Positions 25,758 through 34,738 are shown, counted from the stretch's first letter. The stretch is 64,000 nt of DNA from Solirubrobacterales bacterium (GCA_016712175.1 JADJRQ010000002.1:62001-126000); one strand, 5' to 3'. A program made the numbers and translations. Notes: generated from the letters alone by a model not told the origin.

Positions 25758-28532
25758 TCAAGCCGTTCCTTGCTGCGGAATGAGACTTGAGAGTGACTTA
25801 GCCCCCTTTCCATCGTCGAATTGCCAGAAGTCCCACCCGTCTTGTAAATCGTTACCCGTCGCCATCCTTGCTGCCTCATCAGGAGACTCGTAACGAATCC
25901 CCTCGTGGAGCAGTCCGAAGTCATCGCTCACCGTTACCTCGACGCCGACCGATGGGTCCTCGGCCTTAAGCGTAACCCCAACCGAGAGATAACCTCCCTC
26001 GACCAGCGCGGCTAGCTTCGCGTCCCGACGCAGATCGAAACCACCTTCAGGTGTTGCCACATCTTCTGCGTGACCATATCGAAGACTTGGCTCCTCAAAT
26101 GTTCGAAACTTCCACACCGCGTCGTTCATCTTCGACGAATCGAACACACCAGCATCGACCAATTGCTCGAAGTCCTTCTTTGTCAGGCCGGTAGTTGCCT
26201 CAAAAAGTTCCGGCTCCACTTCGGTAATCAGATCCTTGACAGTTCGCTCCCGTTCGTCGGTTAGATACATGAACGCCGGCAATCGGGTGACAAATCTCCG
26301 CAGTTTCTCCTTCAGCGTGGCCCTCTGCCTTTCTGCCTCGTCCCTTGTCCTTCTCTCTGGCGTACTCAGAGGCTCCTTAGACACCTTTTTCTGTTTCAAT
26401 TCTTGGTTAGCGGCAATCATCGCTGTGAGATCATCGCCTACGCCTCGATACATTTCGATCTGTTCTAACGACGTAAGCAACTCTTTGTTGTCGAGAATGT
26501 TTTTCATTGCTTTGATGTCAAGATTGATCAACTCCGGACTGTTCCAACGACGAGCAAGCATCGAGGCGCTGATCCCTCTCGTCAGGTAGTCCAAAATGTC
26601 TGATGCCCTTAGTTGCTGCATCGTGTAGCCAGTAAACGCAAGCACAGGGAGGAACTCCAAGAACTCGTCTACTGTGGCCTCGTCATCCATCTCCAATGCC
26701 ACTTCTGACCGCAGTTTTGTTGCGTAGTCGGCAATCTGAGAAAGCGCACGGTTGGGAGCAAAATCAATGACGTAACAGTGCTCTTTGAGAACCAAGTTCT
26801 TTGTGCCGCCTTCAACCGAATCAACAATTGAAGTGGCCCAGGGAGACTGAACTCGAAACGCTGCCTGAAAGTACGTTTCCGGCGACTTCAGTTCCCTCAG
26901 CATCAAGATTCCTGCCCAAGGGGGAACTGTCACGCCGGTCATGAGCTTGCCGCATGACACCGTGATGGACTTGCTGTCGGTTGGCATTCCTCCGATCGCC
27001 TCCTTAACAGGGCCCAGAGCTCGCTCACCTACTCCAGCACCGGGTCCGGCAGCCACCACCACGTCGTAGTCATGAAAGTACGTGTTGTGAGGCTCAGCAA
27101 GCATTGCAGACATGGCCTTGCAAGCTCCCACGCCGGGCAGGTACCAGACGGTGTGCTGCAAGGCGCGAAGCAGGTTCCTGTCCTCGTAGGGCAAGGGCGG
27201 CTTTTGCAGTTCTGAAACTGAAGCCCAAAGTCCGTCAATATCTTGCCCGCGCAGAAGATCCAACCATTTTTGAACTTCGGATGCGTGCACGAAACGATCG
27301 TCGCCAACATCATCCTTCTCTACCCGAAAAAACTCTGTCAGAGAGAACTCAAACTTGTTGTTTAGAGCGACCTCGCGCAAAGCCTCGGGCATCTCGTAGG
27401 TGAGGAGGTACATGCTAGGCAAAGCCTCGTAGGGGTTGGGACCCGGTTCATTCCAAGCCAGCTTTGCGCGCTGTTCGTCTGAGTAAGTCCAGTTGTAGAT
27501 CTCGTTCTCAAGAAATTCCCCCTGCTTTAGAGCGCGAAACGGCGTTCCCGAGAGATACAAATAGTTATTGACACGGATACCCAAGGAATCTTCAATATCT
27601 TCGACAAAGTTGTCGTCGAGGTCGGGAGTCTCAATCGCGGGCTTTTCAGTTAGATCACCCTCTAGGCCCGACTCTTTGTCTTTCGCATACAAAGATCGAG
27701 CGGCCTCCCGCCATGCACCAAAGTGATACTCGTCAACGAAAACCGCGTCCCATTCCTCGAGATAAAGTGCGGTGTTTTTGATCTTCGGTTCACCTTCTTC
27801 GTCCGTGCCGAGCACGTCCTGAAACGAAGCGAACCAGACGATCGGAACATCAGTCCCAAGATCGGGGTCGGGGTCGTTCTTGCCCCTAAATTCCCATCCC
27901 TCGAAGTCGAGGTGCGTCTCAAGGTCGTCGCGCCAGGCGCTCTCAACGGCTGGCTTATATGTTAAGACGAGTACTCGCCGCCAACCGAGCTTCTTCGCCA
28001 GTTGATAGGCAGTGAATGTCTTCCCAAACCGCATCTTGCAGTTCCAGAGGAAGCGTGGCGGCTTTCCAGAATCCGCCTGACCGAGGAAATGGGCGGCCGT
28101 GACCTCTACGGCTTGCTTCTGTTCGGGTCGCATTTTGAAATTGACTTTGGCCTTGAGTGAGTGCAGCTTTAGACCATCTCGCACAGAATCGACGGCCGCT
28201 TTCACCTCGTCTGCCGTAGCTTCGAACCATTCTCCTACTGGGTTATGGACACCAGCATCCTTTAGTGCATCATGGACCGGATGGTCCATGAACCCGATTC
28301 CTTCTGAATTGATCGCAGCCTCAGCCAGCGCAAGGTGGTAAGGCGTGGGTTTTGGCTCCCGAACCTGGTAAAGGATCTCCCTGATTCTCTCGTGGACGTC
28401 CTTTTCGGTGTAACCCACTTTGAGCAACCCTTTTCCAGGCCGACCACCTTCCCAGGCCACTTCCGCATACTTCGGGGTGACGTACGCATAAATCTTTGGT
28501 TGGCGGACTCCGTCTGCCAGTGACGCGATCAA
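25758..28532 (-). CDS. GIY-YIG (T5orf172-like) nuclease-SF2 helicase fusion
   Basis: 924 residues. Residues 13-110 look like a T5orf172/GIY-YIG nuclease domain: IYAYVTP, LLKVGYTEKDVHERIRE and GEWFEATADEV. A DEAD/DEAH-type helicase follows: motif I CKMRFGKTF near 165-173, motif II VFVDEYHFG near 265-272, motif III LSGTPF near 328, and QAAFRVQSP as motif VI-like. The C-terminal 400 residues are helical with no recognised domain. It is the last gene of a three-gene operon, overlapping the methyltransferase by 4 bases; it is probably the translocase/nuclease of a restriction system. No HsdS or Res/Mod match is seen. Confidence 0.8.
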   Translation of the reverse strand: MIASLADGVRQPKIYAYVTPKYAEVAWEGGRPGKGLLKVGYTEKDVHERIREILYQVREPKPTPYHLALAEAAINSEGIGFMDHPVHDALKDAGVHNPVGEWFEATADEVKAAVDSVRDGLKLHSLKAKVNFKMRPEQKQAVEVTAAHFLGQADSGKPPRFLWNCKMRFGKTFTAYQLAKKLGWRRVLVLTYKPAVESAWRDDLETHLDFEGWEFRGKNDPDPDLGTDVPIVWFASFQDVLGTDEEGEPKIKNTALYLEEWDAVFVDEYHFGAWREAARSLYAKDKESGLEGDLTEKPAIETPDLDDNFVEDIEDSLGIRVNNYLYLSGTPFRALKQGEFLENEIYNWTYSDEQRAKLAWNEPGPNPYEALPSMYLLTYEMPEALREVALNNKFEFSLTEFFRVEKDDVGDDRFVHASEVQKWLDLLRGQDIDGLWASVSELQKPPLPYEDRNLLRALQHTVWYLPGVGACKAMSAMLAEPHNTYFHDYDVVVAAGPGAGVGERALGPVKEAIGGMPTDSKSITVSCGKLMTGVTVPPWAGILMLRELKSPETYFQAAFRVQSPWATSIVDSVEGGTKNLVLKEHCYVIDFAPNRALSQIADYATKLRSEVALEMDDEATVDEFLEFLPVLAFTGYTMQQLRASDILDYLTRGISASMLARRWNSPELINLDIKAMKNILDNKELLTSLEQIEMYRGVGDDLTAMIAANQELKQKKVSKEPLSTPERRTRDEAERQRATLKEKLRRFVTRLPAFMYLTDERERTVKDLITEVEPELFEATTGLTKKDFEQLVDAGVFDSSKMNDAVWKFRTFEEPSLRYGHAEDVATPEGGFDLRRDAKLAALVEGGYLSVGVTLKAEDPSVGVEVTVSDDFGLLHEGIRYESPDEAARMATGNDLQDGWDFWQFDDGKGAKSLSSLIPQQGTA

Positions 28533-30036
28533 CCGGGCATCTCCCGAATCATCGATTCAATGTAACTTCGTTCGCCGGCCGTCAGGCCATACTTCTCAAA
28601 GAGATCTTCGTCTGACCACTTTGTGGTCCAGTCCTGTTGCGGAACCCAAGCGTAAGTTGAGTTGATCGCGTGCTGGGTGATCTTTCGGAGTGAAACCAGA
28701 AATCTGAAGAACCTCGTCTGCAGATACGTCTGGGCGTTTACCGCTTGCGATTTACTCCTAAATGGTCCCGCGGCAAGATACGTTTGGGAGCAGCAAGAAT
28801 TCGGTGGAGTAACGATGCTGGGTCCCAAAACGTTTGCGGGAACCGCTCCGCGCTCACCATAAGCTTCCGGAATCAGAAGCTTCCACCCCGACACGAGGTC
28901 CCGGTTCCGAGTTATGAATTCCTTGTCCACCCAACCGACTTTGCGCTGTTGCCGGACAGTCAAGTAGAGGCGAACAAAGCCTGGGCATTCTTCGTCCTCG
29001 TAGTTGAGAAAATTTGTCGGAATCCCAAAAGGAGTGTCTTGGCTAACAATTTTTTCCATTGTCGGCTCTTTCGCTGACTGCACCCGATGAAGAATGGACA
29101 CAGCTCGCTCATCCCGGACGAACACATCGAACTCGTCAAGCTCCCGCTCCACTGGTTCGAACTTCTCTGGGCCTTGGTTGGTGAGTATTGGCACGGCCCA
29201 GGTTCATCCCGGTTCCAGTAGAAATAGCAGATGCCACCTTCGAAGTCTACGCCGGGAAACAAGTCGGCCATTCGGGTGAAGTCAACGAGTCGTCTCACCC
29301 GTTTATCGGAAAGCATTTCCTGACGAAAGTCCGTCAGACCTCTACCACCAGCCATCCACCGCGAGGGGATAATCATTGATATGTACTGAGGATTCAAGGC
29401 TTTAGCTTGATCGACAAAAAGATGATAGAGCGGGGTGTCATTCGTTCCGCCGCCGCCGCCCGTCATCTGATACGGGGGGTTGCCGACAATCACATCGAAT
29501 TTCATTCCAAAGGCCTCCTCAACTGATTCCAGTCCACTCTCATGGATAAATGCGTATGCATGGTTTTCGCGTCCTTCATTTTCCATCTGTTCCTCGGATG
29601 CCTTGCATACGGTGCAGCGCCCGTCAAAATACGCGTGATCGACTCGATCAAACCAAATATTTCCATCCTCGCTCTGCATTTCGATACACGATTTGTCTCC
29701 GGTCGCATCCCTCGACAAGTAGAGAGAGCGTCTACTCATCATGGCCGTCAGGTTGCTTATCCCTATTCCGAACAACATTTCGGTCAAAATGTGATGGAGA
29801 CGCTCGTTTTCGTCGGGGATTTCACCACTCAAGCCTTCCAAGAGTCTTCTAGTTACTTCTCTCAGGAATACTCCAGTCTTGCTCCCCGGATCAAGCCATT
29901 TTAGGTCCGGGTCAGACCAGACCTTCACCGGAAGGAGATCCAGCACGTCGTTGGCGACTTTGGGCGGCGTGAAGATCTCATCGCTTGACAAGTCCGAAAT
30001 TACGTTGAGAATATCGCTCTCGCTTGTACCGGTCAT
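28529..30036 (-). CDS. N6-adenine DNA methyltransferase (Eco57I-like), one frameshift
   Basis: An amino-methyltransferase of about 500 residues if one frameshift is repaired. It starts MTGTSESDILNVISDLSSDE; motif I is WLDPGSKTGVFLREV near 47-61 and motif IV is FDVIVGNPPYQMTG with NPPY at 186-189, as in Eco57I/type I M subunits. The frame changes near 29180-29200, after YFYWNRDE, and continues as VPILTNQGPEKFEPVERE to a TGA at 28529. The last part may be target recognition. It overlaps both neighbours by 4 bases. Its N-terminus resembles that of the upstream gene, which suggests they are paralogues. Confidence 0.82.
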
Positions 30037-30782
30037 GTAGAGCCTCGCCCGTTTCTGATGGGGACCCTTGTGTTGTGGCTGTGTGTTACGGGGCTAATTA
30101 CTTCGAATAGGTCAAAGGCCGATCCTTTCCAGAGATTTTGCGGCAGCTCAGAAGCAAGTAGAGTCAACTCGGTAGAGACCGAGTCAGCGACTTGACCCAA
30201 GGAGGTGAGTGCCAGGTCCACTGTGAAATCGCTTGGCAGCCACGTGTACTGGACAAGCGGCAATCGTTCTCGACCGCTGGATGATCCGTCAGGGTCGATT
30301 TCAAGCATGTTGGCTATCTGGATGTTGTGTTCAATCACCCACCAAGCGGCTCGTGCGAGGCGATCGGTTCCTTTTAGTGGGGAACCGGTCAGATCCGAAT
30401 ACCAAGACGAAAAGATAAGCATGAGCCGCGCCCGTGCTCCATCTTCTTGGTGCCCCCCTCCTCCCACAACATTTTCTGGTGAGATGTCCACCGCGTAGAT
30501 GGAGGCAAGGGCTTCGAGGGCTTGGAAACCGAGATCGGCCGGCCCGTGAGCCGACGATTGTGAGCTTCCATAGTCAACTTGGATCCTCTTCAACTTTCGA
30601 CCGAGGATGGCAACCAGAAAATTCCCGTTCCCGCAACTGGGCTCGAGAAATGTAGGTGACGGATGTGGATCCCAAATCTCGGGCGGGAGCTGATCGAGCA
30701 TGTCGCAAATAGTCTGCTCAGAGGTGAAGACCTCTCCGAGGTCCCGGACCCTCTCGACGGATTTTAGAATTGGCCTAGCCAT
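30033..30782 (-). CDS. Methyltransferase-like protein lacking the NPPY motif
   Basis: About 249 residues from ATG at 30782 (MARPILKSVERVRDLGEVFT); longer starts add no family sequence. The SAM-binding motif I TFLEPSCGNGNFLVAIL near 44-60 and motif II-like IYAVDIS are clear, but no N/D-PP-Y/F catalytic motif follows. The protein ends after about 170 further residues. EVFTSEQTICDMLDQLPPEI parallels EIFTPPKVANDVLDLLPVKV in the next gene. It is probably a non-catalytic partner of a heteromeric methyltransferase, or a truncated paralogue. It is the first gene of the operon. Confidence 0.72.
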   Translation of the reverse strand: MARPILKSVERVRDLGEVFTSEQTICDMLDQLPPEIWDPHPSPTFLEPSCGNGNFLVAILGRKLKRIQVDYGSSQSSAHGPADLGFQALEALASIYAVDISPENVVGGGGHQEDGARARLMLIFSSWYSDLTGSPLKGTDRLARAAWWVIEHNIQIANMLEIDPDGSSSGRERLPLVQYTWLPSDFTVDLALTSLGQVADSVSTELTLLASELPQNLWKGSAFDLFEVISPVTHSHNTRVPIRNGRGST

Positions 30783-31146
30783 GTGGTCTTGCATCAAGCA
30801 CGCTCTCGGTGATCGTCGAGTCTCTCGGTCGAGACACAACCCCAATCATAGGTGGACCGGAAGTTGGAACTGGAACCAACCGCTCATAGTTCCATGCTCG
30901 ATTGGGATCAAACAAAGTTGGACCGTGCCCAGTTTGTGCCCCAACTCGACAATTCCCGGCTGGACTCCTTGGGGTAAGCCCGGGCCGCGACTCGCTAAGC
31001 CCGTTTCGACGTCCTAACCGACCATCTGGCCACCGTCTAGCTATCCATCAGGCAGAGTAAATAGATGGTCGGATGCAACCGCTGGCAACGGCCAGATATT
31101 GTTGGCCCCGGAAGCCATGTCCTCCGTGCTTCCCTAGTCTTAGGTT
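30783..31146. other. Divergent intergenic region between the R-M-like operon and the NADAR gene
   Basis: About 364 bases without a convincing gene. It must hold the divergent promoters; I could not pick out clear hexamers. It contains ccccaactcgac near 30951, similar to ctccaactcgac near 32643 just upstream of att copy 2. Confidence 0.45.
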
Positions 31147-31677
31147 ATGGCCGAGGGAGAGCGAGTATCGACTGAACTTCCGTAATTCAAAGACGCCGAC
31201 GCGGTCGTTTTCAGAGGTGGTCCGTTTAGCAACTTTGCTTCCTGCGATCTTCAGCTGAAAGGCCCCGACGATAAGCAGCGGCACTATCCATCAGTGGAGC
31301 ACTACTTCCAGGCTTCGAAAACACTCGATCCTGAGCTTCATGAGAAGGTCGCTAACTCCACCAGCCCACGAGAAGCCAAGAGCGCTGGCGGAACCGTGCC
31401 CCTTCGAGCAGACTGGGAAGACCTGAAGTTAGAGATCATGAGAGCCGCGTTGGAGGCGAAATTTCGACAGGAACCTTTTCGCACCAGGCTGATCAAGACG
31501 GGGGAGCGCCCAATCATCGAAGAGAGTCGACATGACACTGAGTGGGGAGCGCGTCAGACGGGCGAAGGATGGGCAGGCGAGAACAAGCTCGGCCACCTAC
31601 TTCAAGAAGTCCGAGCCGAGCTGATCGCTTTAGAGAAAGAGGATCTTGGCGAACAACTGAAGTTCGAAGTTCCATGA
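31147..31677 (+). pseudogene. NADAR-family protein (DarT1 antitoxin-like), in-frame stop at codon 13
   Basis: NADAR (YbiA/DUF1768) proteins hydrolyse N-glycosidic bonds; some reverse guanosine ADP-ribosylation by DarT1 toxins. The frame beginning ATG at 31147 is family-like: FRGGPFSNFASCDLQ, SVEHYFQASK, AGGTVPLRADWEDLKLEIMR, LEAKFRQEPFRTRLI, EWGARQTG and GENKLGHLL. It is broken by TAA at 31183-31185. No usable start lies between the stop and a GTG at 31294, and beginning there would remove the conserved N-terminal FRGGPFSNF. It is either a pseudogene, a base-call error, or uses a non-standard start. It overlaps the toxin gene by 4 bases. Confidence 0.75.
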
Positions 31678-32564
31678 CTTCCTCCGAGCAAATCGACTGC
31701 GCGTCGATTCTTCAAAAGTCCAAAAAGAAGTGCTTTCACCATGCCACAACCGCCAAGCGCCTGCCCGACATAATCGCCAGCGGAGGACTCCTTAGCCCTG
31801 AGAGGCTAGGCGAGAAGTCGGACCGCTGGGGAGCAAATCCAGAATTTGGAAAAGATCTAGTCTGCTGCGGGTTCCGCCCCCCTTGGTACATCTTCAAATA
31901 CTTCCGAGGCGAAGAGTCGGTCATTCTCTCCTTCGACGCGCCAGCGCTTGCAGCTTTGCCGAGGGCGATCTTCAGCCCACACAACACAGCAACACGAGAC
32001 GCGACGGAGTTCCTTCAACGCAGCTCGACAGAGCAACCTGCGGCCCTAGTTGAGTGCCTCGAAAGTCGATCATGGCGAAATCCGCCTGAGTTCCTGGCAC
32101 CGAAGGTTCCACTCTCCGCGCTTCAGTATGCGATCTTTTGTGATCAGGAAGCAAAGGACGCTTGGTCGCCGGTGATCACAGAGGCGATGGGCAAAACGGT
32201 TCCTTTGAACGTCGGCATTCTCGTAAACGGCGAGCTAGACCAAATTCGGTTCCCTCCCGATTTCGAAGTGAAGTCGCGAATCCGACCCGTCCCAGACGGC
32301 ATTGACCGCCGTGGGGGTTCTTCAATTCCAGACAGTCCGGTGCGCGTCGATCCCACCACCACGCCCGAGGAAATTAGTAACGACTTTTGGATTGATCACG
32401 AGTCTGAAGAAACCCCGGACCTCTTTGACACTCTTTTCGGGGATCCCGCATCAATGGGATATCGGCTCGAGGGTGACTTTCCCGATTGGGCCATCGGGGA
32501 TGACGAACGCGTCGAGAAGAGGGACCCCTGGGATCCCACAGAGGGTCAATCCTTCTGGTCATGA
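31674..32564 (+). CDS. DarT-like DNA ADP-ribosyltransferase toxin
   Basis: 296 residues from ATG at 31674, which overlaps the NADAR stop (ATGA). Its N-terminus KKCFHHATTAKRLPDIIASG, then GLLSP, matches the H-x-T-x-x-x-L-x-x-I-L-x-x-G-L-L pattern of DarT/DUF4433 enzymes. NPPEFLAPKVPLSALQYAIF near 136-155 matches the conserved segment with the catalytic Glu. DarT enzymes attach ADP-ribose to single-stranded DNA bases. The last about 110 residues are acidic and not part of the usual fold. Adjacency to NADAR suggests the DarT1 (guanosine-modifying) type. No search was run. Confidence 0.7.
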   Translation: MTSSEQIDCASILQKSKKKCFHHATTAKRLPDIIASGGLLSPERLGEKSDRWGANPEFGKDLVCCGFRPPWYIFKYFRGEESVILSFDAPALAALPRAIFSPHNTATRDATEFLQRSSTEQPAALVECLESRSWRNPPEFLAPKVPLSALQYAIFCDQEAKDAWSPVITEAMGKTVPLNVGILVNGELDQIRFPPDFEVKSRIRPVPDGIDRRGGSSIPDSPVRVDPTTTPEEISNDFWIDHESEETPDLFDTLFGDPASMGYRLEGDFPDWAIGDDERVEKRDPWDPTEGQSFWS

Positions 32565-32970
32565 TCTGTGGCAAGTTCATGCCCGAAGAAGGGCGTTCGC
32601 CGAGCGGTTCGTCCTAGCTGAGGTTATGTGCCTCGAGTTATGCCTCCAACTCGACAGTTCGAGACCTAACTAAATTGAACTGGACCGCCTGAGATAGCGG
32701 GGGTTGCCCCTACTAGACGGCTCCAACGCCAATCATAATCCGCGTGTCGGGGGTTCAAGTCCCTCCCCCGGTACTCCTTTTTGGCTCTGCGGCGTGCTTT
32801 CGCCCTTGGGGTCTCCCCAAAGAAATCGTTCTGTGCGTCGAGCGTGCCTCGAGTCTTCTTCGCGTTGTCGCTTTCAAACAATTGACCTGGCCCGCAAACG
32901 GTGGGCCCGCGCTGGCCCCAACTCCCCATCGGCTTGGTTAACGTCCTGCGGATCGCATAGTGTCACGTGC
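32565..32970. other. Junction between segments A and B
   Basis: About 400 bases holding the right end of segment A, att copy 2 and the region upstream of the AbiE pair. I see no gene; open frames that cross the att copy are shadows. Confidence 0.5.
32731..32775 (+). repeat. Att core copy 2 (attR-like end of segment A)
   Basis: 45 bases identical to 17152-17196, from the tRNA anticodon loop to two bases past the tRNA end. The upstream half of a tRNA is absent, so this is not a functional tRNA gene. Confidence 0.9.
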
Positions 32971-33588
32971 ATGGCCGAGAAACTTGGCGAAATTCGTGAC
33001 GTTCGTGCTATTGACCGACTGTATCGGGTCGCGGAGGAGCAGGGTGGGTATCTGACCGCAAATCAGGCGATTGAGGCCGGGGTGCCTCGCTCGACCCTCG
33101 GATATCATGCTCGCGATGCTGGCTCCCTCGAAAGGGTCGGATCCGGGGTCTACAAACTCATAAATTTTCCGGAGGCGCCGCACGGACATGTGATCGCCGC
33201 CTGGCTTGGTCTGTCCCGCGCTGATGCGGTCGTTTCGCATGTAAGCGCGCTGGAGTTGATGGAGATAACGGACCTGATCGCCGACGAGGTCCATGTCACC
33301 CTCCCCCGCTCGAAACGTGGGATCACCGTGCCCGTGGGAGTCCGAGCGCACTTCACGGCTCGGCCAATCGAAAAGGGTGATCGCCGACAGGTCAAGGGCA
33401 TACCCGTAACGGGTATCGAACGAACCATTGCCGACATGCTGCGAACCAGTGGTTGGACCGAACAGATCGACCTCGCCATTCGTCAGGCAATCGACCGCGG
33501 GCAAACCACCCTGCCGCGGCTCAGAGACGAGTTGCCGAAAAATGTCAAGCGCCGATTGAATGCGATAGCCGAGGCAGGCCTGAAGTGA
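32971..33588 (+). CDS. abiEi: AbiEi-like antitoxin (type IV toxin-antitoxin)
   Basis: 205 residues. An N-terminal winged helix (GGYLTANQAIEAGVPRSTLG) is followed by the AbiEi-type domain with VSHVSALELMEITDLI, TLPRSKRGITVPVGVRAHF and GIPVTGIERTIADMLR. AbiEi proteins repress their operon and neutralise AbiEii. The ATG at 32971 is used because the upstream extension crosses the att repeat. The TGA overlaps the GTG of the toxin gene. Confidence 0.87.
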   Translation: MAEKLGEIRDVRAIDRLYRVAEEQGGYLTANQAIEAGVPRSTLGYHARDAGSLERVGSGVYKLINFPEAPHGHVIAAWLGLSRADAVVSHVSALELMEITDLIADEVHVTLPRSKRGITVPVGVRAHFTARPIEKGDRRQVKGIPVTGIERTIADMLRTSGWTEQIDLAIRQAIDRGQTTLPRLRDELPKNVKRRLNAIAEAGLK

Positions 33589-34472
33589 AGTATGCGTCGG
33601 CATCCGCATTCCGTGACGCCCTGGAGGCGAGGCTCCGACAGGACCAGACCTCGCGGGTTGGCTTGTCGCGACTGCGCAAGCGCGTGGCTTTCGAGCGGTT
33701 CCTGGCGCGACTCCAGATGGTGGCTCCCGGCGGCTGGTACCTCAAAGGTGGTTTCGCTCTGGAGATGCGCCTTGGTAGTCAAGCCCGAACGACGCGAGAT
33801 ATCGACGTGGATTGGGCTACCGAGGAGAGTCGGGCCGTAGAGCTGATGATTGCCTCAACCAAAGTGGAGATTGACGATCCCTTCAAATTCGACCTCAGCC
33901 GAGGTCGAACCGATGAAGAACTGCCTGGCGGTGGCCAACGCTGGTCGGCCACGGCGCTACTCGCAGGACGTGAGTTTGAACGGATCGCAATCGATGTCGG
34001 CTTTGCCACGCCGGCAACGCTCGACCCTGACAAGATCGTCTCCTCTCAGCTTCTGGACTTTGCCGGCATCGCGCCGGTCTTCGTCCCAACTATCGCAATC
34101 GAGCAGCATCTCGCCGAGAAGCTCCATGCTTACACCCGCACGTACGGCAGAGGCGAGTCGAGTTCAAGGGTGAAGGACCTCGTCGACATGGCGGTCATTG
34201 CCAGGACCACCTCCCCTGACGCAAGCCAGATGTTCTCCGCGGCCGCAATGATCTTCAACGATCGCCGGACTCACGATCTCCCCACATCCCTCCCTAAGCC
34301 GCCCGATGACTGGCGCCGGCCCTGGATCACGCTAGTCGAGGGTCGACCCGCCGGAGCGGACCTGTCGAAGGGCTTTCACACAGCGGCCTCATTGTGGGAC
34401 CCCGTTCTCGCAAGAGAACCCAAGCTCGGTATCTGGGACTCTGAATCGCAGGCTTTCAAGCGAAACCTCTAG
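33585..34472 (+). CDS. abiEii: AbiEii-like nucleotidyltransferase toxin
   Basis: About 295 residues from GTG at 33585, coupled to the antitoxin by a 4-base overlap. The nucleotidyltransferase signature is YLKGGFALEMRLGS followed by ARTTRDIDVDW (G-G...D-x-D). EQHLAEKLHAYTR and SRVKDLVDMAVIAR are the conserved AbiEii segments with Lys and Asp. Such toxins act as nucleotidyltransferases that inactivate tRNAs or related targets and provide phage defence. The pair is the only content of the 1.9-kb segment B. Confidence 0.88.
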   Translation: MKYASASAFRDALEARLRQDQTSRVGLSRLRKRVAFERFLARLQMVAPGGWYLKGGFALEMRLGSQARTTRDIDVDWATEESRAVELMIASTKVEIDDPFKFDLSRGRTDEELPGGGQRWSATALLAGREFERIAIDVGFATPATLDPDKIVSSQLLDFAGIAPVFVPTIAIEQHLAEKLHAYTRTYGRGESSSRVKDLVDMAVIARTTSPDASQMFSAAAMIFNDRRTHDLPTSLPKPPDDWRRPWITLVEGRPAGADLSKGFHTAASLWDPVLAREPKLGIWDSESQAFKRNL

Positions 34473-34583
34473 ACCCCCGGACCGTAGTTTGCTGGTGCCA
34501 GCGAGGTGCCGAACTGTTCGATTGGCTAGGTAAAAGCCCGACATTCATAACCAGATGATCCTTGTGCGTATGTCCTGAGTGCG

Positions 34584-34605
34584 TGCGTCCAACCATGCGT
34601 CCAAC
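34584..34605. repeat. Arm-like 10-bp direct repeat upstream of att copy 3
   Basis: tgcgtccaac occurs at 34584-34593 and 34596-34605, about 80 bases before att copy 3. Confidence 0.5.
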
Positions 34606-34686
34606 TCCCGACTCTCGACCGAACTGGGCGCATCTGAGAGCACCTCAAACCCGCATGGTTAAGCGACGTGGCCTCTATTCCTCGCC

Positions 34687-34730
34687 ATCATAATCCGCGT
34701 GTCGGGGGTTCAAGTCCCTCCCCCGCTACT
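34687..34730 (+). repeat. Att core copy 3
   Basis: Matches the tRNA-Met 3' end from atcataatcc through tact with one mismatch (c for g at 34726), so the terminal ggtact reads gctact. Confidence 0.85.
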
Positions 34731-34738
34731 CACGAAAG

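Larger units (their letters stand above)
17195..32775. mobile_element. Integrative element (segment A) at tRNA-Met
   Basis: About 15.6 kb bounded by 45-bp identical direct repeats of the tRNA-Met 3' end. It carries a tyrosine integrase, a MerR/Xis-like excisionase, a RepA-like ATPase, an XRE regulator, a terminase-small-subunit-like HTH protein, an IS21 insertion, a restriction-modification-like operon and a NADAR/DarT-like pair. Base composition is visibly richer in A+T than the flanking core genes. No conjugation or capsid genes are seen, so it is a non-self-transmissible integrative element or a phage satellite-like island. Confidence 0.85.
32776..34730. mobile_element. Segment B: 1.95-kb AbiE cassette between tRNA-Met repeats
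   Basis: The AbiEi/AbiEii operon is flanked by att copies 2 and 3 in direct orientation. There is no recombinase inside. It may be a remnant of an element that lost its integrase, or a cassette moved by an integrase supplied in trans. Confidence 0.55.

Noticed and set aside
32731..32775. Second tRNA-Met gene
   Set aside because: Only the 3' part is present; the acceptor 5' strand and D arm are missing. The same holds for the other repeat copies.
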